DNA of 64,000 nt, from NCBI GenBank assembly GCA_018466975.1, contig CM031557.1:2604001-2668000 (forward strand), given 5' to 3'. Under the pieces are notes generated by a model. That model had not been told where the DNA came from, ran no database searches, and saw nothing but the letters and a program-made list of their open reading frames with translations. The stretch comes from Sparassis latifolia (lineage: Eukaryota > Basidiomycota > Agaricomycetes > Polyporales > Sparassidaceae). Positions 56,132 through 64,000 of the stretch are shown piece by piece (the first letter of the stretch is position 1; each line of letters starts with the position of its first letter). The position numbers were made by a program, and so were the translations under genes.

Positions 56132-57424
56132 GCGGCAAGTCCATCGGGAAATTGGGCGTGATCTGGTTTTACCTGGTAGCGCTGACCAGAGTCACACCAC
56201 TGTGACCGAAGCTGATGATAGCTTGTCACATCTTACGAACCTCCACGATCCTTGGCGCTATCTGGTAAGTCTTGATAGACTTCCGACGTTCTTGCGCATG
56301 GCTTGTTAGGCTGGACAAGTCTTGTTTCATCGGCTTTCCGGATCCCGGATTACGAAGTTGAAGTCTTCGTCAGCCCGCCCTAAACTAGCACATGGTCCAC
56401 GTTCGCTTTTCAACATCAATATCGATACGATCTCCCTTGCCTCTCCCTCTCACCGTGGAGCACCCCGTTATCTTTCTCTGAAACTCTCGAGCTGTTTGCT
56501 CCACAGTTTTAATTCTGTGTCGCTATGCGGAGACTCTTATGCGTACTGTTGTCATCCTCGAGCTGGTTTTGCTCCATGGTGTACACCATGTCAATGTTGG
56601 GGGATTTGACTTCTTACTGACAGTTATGTGTGCAGAAATTTCCATGGATTGTGCATATTGTGGTGCACCTTATTCTCGTGGAGCCTAGATGTGTCTGGTA
56701 ATGCAACCTCCAGGGTCTCCGGGACTCCGCGGCGAAGAAGCTCGGGCGAGTCATGGTACGCTACATGAATGCCAATAATTTTGAGACATTGCATCGGATT
56801 CTCGTGATGGTGTGAATGGTGTGGCTGGATCCGAAGGCGCAAGGTTGGCGCTGTTTTCGTCGCTCTCGTGCGTTGCGAAGATACAAACTGGGTTGAGCCA
56901 CCATATGCGGACCCATCCGACACCTATTGGGACACTCCGTGTGAGTCTCCCGTCGCGACCTCTATGCTGAACGTGCATGCTTGTACACGAGGGTCTACTG
57001 CATGGCTATCGCCAATACACCCATTTGTCCGCCTCGCCAACACGCCTCAGGTATTGCATATCCATACCCGGTCATGATCCTCGGCAAATGTAGTGCTCTC
57101 GGCATTCTTTGTGAGTGCTATGTACGACTCTACCGAAATATATTTGGTGTTTTCTATTTGTGGTGGCGGTGCATGTGGCCGTACTCGAGCTCACAAGCAT
57201 CCATCATATGTACCAGATTGGTGAAAAATTGCCAGCCTTGTAGCTCTGGAAAATCAGTAGATAGTTTTACTACTGCTTATCAGGTCATCTACCAGCCTGG
57301 TGCATCTTTCACGTCTGGCAAGGCTTGTAAGGCCTTACAGGGCCTGATAAAGGTCAAACCAGATCAATGCAAATTCTCCGATGACTCGTGGTGACCGTGC
57401 CAGTGAGCGCCCGGGGCCTGCGCC
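56132..57424. other. Intergenic, no gene recognised
   Basis: Open stretches on the plus strand (for example 57062-57394) and minus strand (56923-56624) have no motif I know. The end of this segment is the upstream region of the Spo7 gene. Confidence 0.35.
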
Positions 57425-58572
57425 ATGCCTCCACGACCATCGTCGAAACCTCCACAAGGCTCGTTCTATCCCACTAACGATGCCGCCACATACCGGGATT
57501 TGCTGTTCTTCGAGGAGAGGCTGAAGACGAACGCAGCATCTCTCAATCGGCGTAAACGTCGCTACCAGCGTGGGTTATAACATCCCAGACTTATGTATGT
57601 CGTTCCACTCATTCTCTTTGGACGTCCCCCAGTATTTCTGGTTCAGCTATTGCTGATCATAGCATTTCTGCTTTCTGAGGTTGTCCTGCATACCGACTTT
57701 ATGTCAATACCTTACAGATATGCTTTGTGCACGGCATTCCCGGATGTATACACAAAGGAGGGCACGCAGATCAAAGTCCATCGGTACTTGGGTTCGGGTC
57801 TCTTATTTGTGTCCGTCACGACACTTGTCTTGTTCTTTGCAAGTGGCATGTATTCAGAGAAGATTGGCTATGCCAACCGGTGGGTTTCTGCCATGCCGTA
57901 TCGCCAATATTCGCTGATGCTATAGCCAGATACGTCCCTCATGCCAATCGTGCCCTCCGGAATTTCAATATGTATCTCAACGTCCGTCAGCCACCTCTGC
58001 GATCCAAGTTCCCGTTCAAGCCGTTCTCGTTTCTCTTTCCTCGTTCTACGAAACACACCACATCACCAAGTCCGCCACCTTCCCGCCGCACGCGCTCTCC
58101 CTCACCTGGCAGGAGCTCCGCGAGACGGAGTTCTTCCGTTCCAATTCCCTCGATCCCCCCTGCTTCCAACCCCCGCGGGGAGCTCATCTTCTCCTCTCGG
58201 GTCGACCGTTCCTTCCGCGAGTCGTACGACCGCTACCGCGCAGCGTTCGAGAGGAGAAGGGAGGAGAGGGAGCGCGCGGCGTACGTGAGCAGGTGGTACG
58301 GCTGGCTGCACCTGAAGATGCCGTGGATGAAGAAACCTGCGGTGCCGCTGGCGATCTCGCCCGGTACTGCTACTCCAGTCGGCGGGGCGACGCACGCAGT
58401 CTCGAGGTCGGGGTCGGGGTCGTGGAGAGGACGCGGGATGGGAAGCACTCCGTCGTCGTCACGTCGTTCGACGCCTTTGCAGGGGAAGTCACCGCGCAGT
58501 TCCCCTACAGGAAGCGAATCTAGCAGGGCGAGAGCTCTTTCTAGTGCATCACAAGAAGGCTCAATGACATAG
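57425..58572 (+). CDS. SPO7: Spo7-like regulatory subunit of the Nem1-Spo7 phosphatase
   Basis: Spo7 is the membrane partner of the Nem1 phosphatase at the nuclear envelope and ER; the complex activates lipin (Pah1) and so controls phospholipid versus storage-lipid synthesis. The start at 57425 gives MPPRPSSKPPQGSFYPTND, then YRDLLFFEERLKTNAASLNR and RRKRRYQ, the conserved pre-membrane motif. After an intron the first membrane helix reads LFLVQLLLIIAFLLSEVVL; the second helix is LGSGLLFVSVTTLVLFFASG. After another intron come YVPHANRALRNFNMYLNVR and a Ser/Pro/Arg-rich tail with RVDRSFRESYDRYRAAFERR and WYGWLHLKMPWMKK. The two-helix layout with this N-terminal motif is typical of Spo7/NEP1-R1 proteins. 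The frame is intact to 58572. Confidence 0.85.
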
Positions 58573-58970
58573 AGTGTCTGAATAACAAGCGACTAATCTA
58601 CGTGGTGAGTTGTTGTTCTGAGCTCGTGGCTAATTGGTTGATTATATGTGCGTTTGGTCAGTACCTATAGAACCACTTTTGTAATATTTGGACCTATCTA
58701 CGTCGTGTTTTACTCAGTGGGAAGGTATACAATAATTTGCATCCGCTCTATGTATTCTACCACCTGTTTTTCTGAAATTGGCGCGAGCTGCCCTTCTTAC
58801 TTTGGGCATTCGATGACGTACAGTATTGAGTTTCCGATACTTGAGACGACCCTTTGTATCGCTCCACTGCTACAGGCACTGAGCCTTCGTGTGGCTTCTT
58901 CCTGTCTACTACAGGCTGGATAACGAGCTTACACTGGCATCACCCTTCATATCGTCCACGCACTGTTACC
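58573..58970. other. Intergenic between Spo7 and the next gene
   Basis: AT-richer spacer, no gene recognised. It should hold the 3' end of SPO7 and the promoter of the downstream plus-strand gene. Confidence 0.45.
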
Positions 58971-60418
58971 ATGATGCAGGGATTCCTATCATTTCTTCAC
59001 GGTGTGATTTCGAGTGTACTGTCTCTGGTTTATGGTCAGCCTGAGGTCAGCCCCTATTCCTTGAGCATGTAAAGACCTTTATGCTCTACAGATTGCTAAA
59101 TGCCATTATTATTCCAGGTCGACAAGCTGACCAGCGAGGATGACCAGTTGACCGGCAAGTACAAACATCGGCATGTTCAAGCATTGCTTGCATCAACCGA
59201 TGTGAAGAATGATCATTGGATGGCAGTTGAGTTTGCTGCCCTCCATGCATTGCTTCCTTGCAACGCAGAAACATCTAGGTGGTATTGTCCACGCCCCATC
59301 CGGCCTGATGGCTCTTCCAAGCAGGCCGACGATGCTGTTGGCGACATTCTAACCGAGTCGCGCCCATTCGAAACTGTCTTGTTCGATTCATCTCCTGGTG
59401 GCATTGCAAGGTCCTTTCGGGATGGGTTAGTGCAGGCTGGGAGGGACCTCAGTTCAGAGGACATGCTTGTGGTTGCTCTGATAGGTGCTCGGCCGTGGGG
59501 TTCATCATATAAGCTCTCCCCAGAAGGGCAAGACATCTTTTCTGCAGGGAATTCAGAGCTAGGTTCGAGAATTTCAAGTGCAAGATCGTTTTCATCATTC
59601 CATGTGGTGATGCAGGACATTGGAGGAGACCCAGGTGGACGGTTCTTACAGCGGCGGAATCAACTGGGGAGCCTCGCGTATTTACAGATATCTATCGGGA
59701 ACTGCGTGGACAGAACACCATCTCTCTGGGCTCTTCATCTGGCAGCATTGACTCACCAAGGGGTGAGTTGTCTGCAGGACACAGCATAGTGCCTAATGTC
59801 GAGGGAACTCATGAAGTCATCGACATCTTCGAGTGGTTCGATGATCTCAAAGTTGGTGATCTGCCCTCTTGCACATCTATCCACCCGGAAATCGCATCTT
59901 TGAAGCGACTCCTCCAGTGCATCCCGCCATCGAACAGAATGTTGCCGCAGCCACCTCCCATCCCCCTTACCACAAAGGAGATGGCTGAGCTCAAGTCACT
60001 CTGTGAGAAGTACTTCTCACTCCCGGAGCGGAATTGGGAGCCCGAGATGTACTTGTGGGATAATTGCAGAGCCTACCTCTATGGTAGAATGGAAGATAAG
60101 GAAACAATGTGGCTCTACAAGCAGCTTTCCCAGCGGAAACAGCAAAATGAACGCGCGGTACGCATTGCAATGGCCCTCGGCTGGAATGACATCCAGAAGC
60201 TTGGAAATCCGGCCGATCAGGGGGCACCGGACCCAGCTGCACTTAGAGCACTGAGGAAATGCGCAGAGAGGAGTGGATGTCACGTATCTGGCCTACTGGT
60301 GGAGGATATATTCTTCGAGTGGACTGGGGCTGCAGACTGGCTGACGAAGGCTTGGGAGAATGCGGGCTGTCCTGCTGTTGCGGCGGAGGATTGGGAGAAT
60401 GCGAATGTGAATGCATAG
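58971..60418 (+). CDS. Hypothetical protein, unrecognised family (about 480 aa)
   Basis: Exon 1 (ATG 58971) encodes MMQGFLSFLHGVISSVLSLV and YGQPE; this hydrophobic N-terminus could be a membrane anchor. After an intron ending ttattccag the protein reads VDKLTSEDDQLTGKYKHRHV, HWMAVEFAALHALLPCNAE and VLFDSSPGGIARSFRDGLVQ. A further short intron near 59.58-59.62 kb is needed to join to VFTDIYRELRGQNTISLG. The last part has THEVIDIFEWFDDLKVGDL, EMAELKSLCEKYFSLPERNW and AERSGCHVSGLLVEDIFFEW, ending NANVNA at 60418. The codon pattern and long conserved-looking frames support a real gene. I do not recognise a domain; the exact second intron (38 nt by the best in-frame choice) is uncertain. Confidence 0.6.
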
Positions 60419-60566
60419 CTCTACAAATGTCTTGCGGTGAGTGGGAGAGGACCAATAGGTTATGCACACTTGGCCAATTGTGTTTCCGACGGTTGCTGTA
60501 ATACTATGATGTGTAACACCAGATCCAATTTGTGTTCTACATCTACTTATGTTAGTCCTTCTACAT

Positions 60567-62740
60567 TCACTCCAGAGCCGTGATGCTCAATAGTCGCATA
60601 GCAGCCCCTAAAATGTCTCGCGTGCAGAGGTACATCCACATCTGCGCCTGGGGCCTTCTCGACGTCCGCACCCTTGACAATTACAGCCTCCCATGCGGCC
60701 GATATTGCGTGACTAAGGCGGAACGCGAACGTCACGACCCCGCTCGGCTCATGGCTCCGCAACGCTACTTTGACCACGTCGGGATATGAGCCGAGCAGGA
60801 ACACGATCATGATATCGCGAGCGGCGGGTTCAACCAGCAGTACGGTGTTGACCTGGCTGCGCGGCGGGAGTGTGAAAAGCGCCGGATTGTTGCGGGAGAT
60901 GGAGCAGAGTCGGACGTGTGCGTATTGTAGGTAGGGCCCCGGGTCGCCTTCGAAGGAAAGCATACGATCCTAATTGAATGTATAGTTGTTGATTCTGGAT
61001 GAACGTCAGATTCCGCCGAGCAAGCCAGTAAGCGTGAGCATAAGGAAAACTATACCGTTTCGCAGCCATGTCTTGGATTTCGATATCACCGACCTCATGA
61101 AATGTCGCCTCATTCCCCTTCATATGTTCGTGCATGACCGAGGCGGCTTCGCGAATAATCTGATCAAGGAAAACAGCCGTGCCTTTCGCGTGCTCATTTT
61201 CAGCACGAGGCCATAGTTGACGTACTCCAGATGATCCGCCTACTCGTAGCCCACTAGCTTGAGCACCTTGAAGAACTGTAAGAGATGTATATCTTGCTGC
61301 GATGAGACGACGTAGATCATCTAATCAAACTCGTATTTTTCGTATCGTTCGATTGCCCCACCGATATCCCGCGTGAGATAAATGGATGTTCCACCTGAAA
61401 ACAAATTAGCAACCGAGCCAAAGAATATTCTGCAATGCGACCTACTCACCCTTTTTCCGCACTACAGCCTTTACCAGTTTGCATTTCTCCAGATTTACGC
61501 GCTTCGCCCCTTCCTCGTCTTCGATGAGGCCCATCTCGTCCAGCTGGGGAAGCGCGTTGTCCATCGACTCCTCGCTCACGCGGCTCTCAACCGTGTACAC
61601 GTCGAAGTGCACGTGCCGTACCCTCCAGTCCTTGAGCGCATCTTCATCCCCGTCCTCCATCCGCTTGAAGAATGCCGCCGCCCGCTGGATCCTTGTCCGC
61701 ATCCGCGTTCACCTTCACGTATAAGTCTAATAAGTGTTTTATCGCGTCCTGCTCAAACGCCTCACGCGAACCGCACTTCTCGAAACCCACTGCAATCAAA
61801 CTGAACTGAACGTATAGAGGTCAGTGAAAACCAGATTTCTCCACAAATACACACGTACCTGCATTCCCCAATCGCCTAGATAGTTCATCAAGATCACCTC
61901 CAACCTGGAAGCCTTGCGTATATTCGCGAGGAACGCGACGGTGATCGTATTTCGCAGATGCCGGCGCCCGGCATGGAACGACTTCGCGATGTCGGGTGAG
62001 GAGGACTCAATCACGACCTGTTTCTCCCTTCCGGTAGTCGTATTCTGGTTCAGGCGTGTCGTTCGTGAGCGCGTGCTTTTGGTCAAGCACGAGTCGTGTA
62101 AGGCCGGATGTGGCACAGGTGAAGTGTAGAAACGCCTTGTTGTGCACAACTACCTCAATCCATTCGTCGGGTTCGAACTAAGGGGTGCGAGAATGAGTAA
62201 GGTAGCGGCCTCAATAAGTTTGACTGCGTCAGATACCAAAAGGAATGGGATGTAAAATAATGCGATGATCACAGTATGCGCATCGTGCAAGTATGTACCT
62301 GCTGTGCGGTTCCATAAGGGAGCGTCAGGACGGATTTCCCAGTCACACATACGAGCACTCACAAAATGGAACAAATTACAGGGACAACGAGCCGCGCAAG
62401 GCAAGCACACGATCGAATTCGTGTCCGCTTTGCTCCACAGCCCATCGGGATGCAAGTCATAGCAAACATCGAAAACGTCGCCTTACATGTCCCCCATGGA
62501 CGCGCGTCTCTAGACCAATTTATCTGCGTCTTTCCGGAAGCTCAGCGAACACAACTATCAGCATGAGATCTAATTTCAATGTAAGAGGCCGCTTACTACC
62601 TCATGCGAACACTTCGGCATCGGAGCAATATCTGATGGGCTGAAGGGACTCAGTCACATTATCCAGCACTTTCTTCGCAAGCTCATCAACCTTTCCCGGA
62701 AGGCGAAATCGCGGGAGCGCAACAGTGAAGTCCACTCTGG
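60567..62740 (-). pseudogene. Decayed arginyl-tRNA synthetase
   Basis: Segments of cytosolic arginyl-tRNA synthetase follow in order on the minus strand: VALPRFRLPGKVDELAKKVL (N-terminal domain, about 62.7 kb), EWIEVVVHNKAFLHFTCATS, VVIESSSPDIAKSFHAG, AFLANI and NYLGDWGMQ, HVHFDVYTVESRVSEESMD, YLTRDIGGAIERYEKYEF, YVVSSQQDIHLLQFFKVLK, VNYGLVLKMSTRKG-like, QIIREAASVMHEHMKGNE, and LSFEGDPGPYLQYAHVRLCS with LRSHEPSGVVTFAFRLSHAI. It cannot work as read. The HIGH signature FHAGHLR is split by two extra residues (FHAGRRHLR). There are TAG codons at 61323-61321 and 61242-61240. A base is lost after KMSTRK, and frames shift before VVIESS and near the C-terminus. The cell must have another functional copy. 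Confidence 0.8.
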
Positions 62741-62806
62741 GAGGAGTTCAGGTCGTCATGATACTTGTGCCGAACGCCTCACGTCGCTGTTGCCTAAACA
62801 AAAATT

Positions 62807-62998
62807 TTAGTTCCGCACACAGGCAGTGATCTTATTAGCTTTGACAGACGTGCAGGGAATTGATGCTCCATATTCATCGCTGTGAAACATAGCACCATAA
62901 ATCATCACGATTGTCACGTAGTCCGTACTCTGGCCTGGTCTGCCAGTGTCTTCATAGTAGAGAACGTTTCCGCTGCTGTCGACTGGAGCGATCGGCAT
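62807..62998 (-). pseudogene. Truncated alpha/beta-hydrolase N-terminus
   Basis: From ATG 62998 the minus strand reads MPIAPVDSSGNVLYYEDTGR and STDYVTIVMIYGAMFHSDEY, then runs into unrelated residues and a stop at 62807. The pattern (YYEDTG, then a hydrophobic strand and a degenerate HG motif) is that of the first strands of alpha/beta hydrolases. The catalytic Ser, Asp and His parts are absent. It is a fragment, or a first exon whose continuation lies in lost sequence. Confidence 0.4.
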
Positions 62999-63405
62999 CG
63001 TGGCGAAAGACAGGTACAAAATACAAGATGTTTCGCCATGGCAAACCACTCACGTAGTCAAGGCCTGTGAAATAGATGTGAGTCAATGTGACCTGATCCT
63101 CAATCCGATGTTTCGGGCAGCATTCACACGTACATTGCCAGGAGGTCAACTTCTGTGGCATCATAGGCATTTAGAAAGTATGCTTCGCGACCCCTGAAAT
63201 CCAGTCAAACTACAAGATTGAAAATAAAAAGGCAGCAGCATCCTCCAGACATGAATTCAAGCAACAGACAACTTGAAAGTAGTAGTGATTTCGGGTCTGT
63301 TGAGCGTCTGGTAGCACGTGCCCGGCCCAGTGGTGGAATCGGCGGCTTTCGTCGACGCCTAAGTCACCACAAACTTGTCACAGACAGGAAGGCAGCGAGT
63401 TATTC
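62999..63405. other. Divergent intergenic region
   Basis: This lies between the hydrolase fragment (-) and the MYND gene (+). An open plus-strand frame (63218-63580) has no motif and overlaps the MYND reading frame. Confidence 0.35.
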
Positions 63406-64000
63406 ATGCCGAGACAACTCGCCGTCGACTCATCTAAAGCTCGCAAACGATTTACACAATGGCAACAGTGTGAGTATTGTACAGAGCTCGGATTCTTACG
63501 ATAGAACTCGAATGACGCGATGCCAGGTTACAAAGGAAAGGACCGTGCAAAGCTCTTCGTATGTGCCGGATGTAAAGTAGCATTGTACTGCGTGCGTACC
63601 GCTACAAATCTCATTTGACGTCTTTTGCTTAGATCTCACCGATATCCAGAGTGCGAAATGCCGGAAGGAGCACTGGCCATTCCACAAAACGATATGTAAA
63701 CAACATCAAGAACGTGTCTCCCACATCGCTTTTCTCGATGATCAAGTGCTTTCCAAAGCATCTACCTCGACGATCTCTGATGAGTCAGCTGTCCTCCTTC
63801 CTTCAGAGCTGACGGACGAGATGCGCTCATTCATGAACAAATTTGGCCCTGCTTTGTTCCAGGCTGGCTTCAACTGCATGGACATCGCCAATCATCCCAT
63901 GGGCTGGACTCAGGTGGTGTGCTATGTCATTCTGGAATGTTTTTCTAGTATATCCCCCACCTCTCGCCCATGGTCACGTTTTCGGGTGGTAGAAGCTGAG
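63406..64000 (+). pseudogene. MYND-type zinc-finger protein, 5' part, interrupted by TAG
   Basis: The start at 63406 reads MPRQLAVDSSKARKRFTQW, then CEYCTELGF. A TAG at 63502-63504 follows, and the same frame continues GYKGKDRAKLFVCAGCKVAL and YC. An intron (gtgcgt to ttgcttag) joins to LTDIQSAKCRKEHWPFHKTI and CKQH. The Cys/His spacing (CxxC, CxxC, C, C, HxxxC) is that of a MYND finger, a protein-interaction zinc module. The protein continues with LPSELTDEMRSFMNKFGPAL, then a donor near 63918, and runs off or ends near the window edge. A 35-nt intron removing the TAG would also delete the first CxxC, so I treat the TAG as a lesion or recoded codon. Confidence 0.5.

Noticed and set aside
49500..60418. 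A secondary-metabolite or lignin-degradation gene cluster
   Set aside because: The GMC oxidoreductase has no synthase, P450 or other tailoring gene beside it; its neighbours are Spo7 and unrelated families.
22758..63504. Global reassignment of TAG as a sense codon
   Set aside because: TAG ends intact frames in this same window (LINE ORF1 and ORF2, the trypsin-like gene), so it still works as a stop.
1..64000. tRNA, rRNA or CRISPR features
   Set aside because: No tRNA B-box with matching arms, no rRNA-like stretch and no regularly spaced direct repeats were seen.

Overview
The window reads as nuclear DNA of a filamentous basidiomycete, most likely an Agaricomycete. The evidence is intron-dense genes with short introns (about 35-70 nt), a recognisable Atg11, a Spo7 subunit, an HMG-box regulator of the fungal MATA_HMG type, an intracellular GMC oxidoreductase, and two kinds of fungal LINE retrotransposon. 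No bacterial, organellar, tRNA or rRNA features were seen. The exact taxon cannot be fixed from the sequence. All gene models were made by eye from reading frames, splice signals and remembered family motifs.

Layout. 0-9 kb: an intact multi-exon MFS transporter (+) and a Ser/Pro-rich C2H2 zinc-finger protein (-) with a perfect 22-bp palindrome upstream. 9.3-13.2 kb: a LINE on the minus strand whose RNase H lies upstream of its reverse transcriptase, ending in a (TACC)6 tail and bordered by a degenerate minisatellite. 13.7-22 kb: an SP-family sugar transporter (-) and ATG11 (-). The ATG11 lacks a block of its conserved C-terminal domain. 22.4-24.5 kb: a trypsin-like protein (+) with a coiled coil placed between catalytic His and Asp, broken by a TAG and a frameshift. 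24.5-30.3 kb: mostly unrecognised DNA with one small three-exon gene. 30.3-37.2 kb: a full-length Tad1/I-like LINE with intact ORF1 and ORF2, bounded by 14-bp target-site duplications. 37-45 kb: gene-poor, with several small or broken genes. 45-47 kb: the HMG-box factor (-). 49.5-52.7 kb: an intact GMC oxidoreductase (+) with about 24 introns and two microexons. 53-56 kb: members of an unrecognised small basic-tail protein family (-), related to a broken copy at 43 kb. 57.4-60.4 kb: Spo7 (+) and an unrecognised protein (+). 60.5-64 kb: a decayed arginyl-tRNA synthetase (-), a hydrolase fragment (-) and an interrupted MYND-finger gene (+).

The genes do not form one pathway or a biosynthetic cluster. 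Core housekeeping genes alternate with transposons, relics and lineage-type families. The most unusual signals are the repeated in-frame TAG codons (8 TAG, 1 TGA, 0 TAA) in otherwise readable frames, the basic-tail family, the trypsin-like protein with an inserted coiled coil and an apparently duplication-born intron, the microexons, and the unusual domain order of the first LINE.
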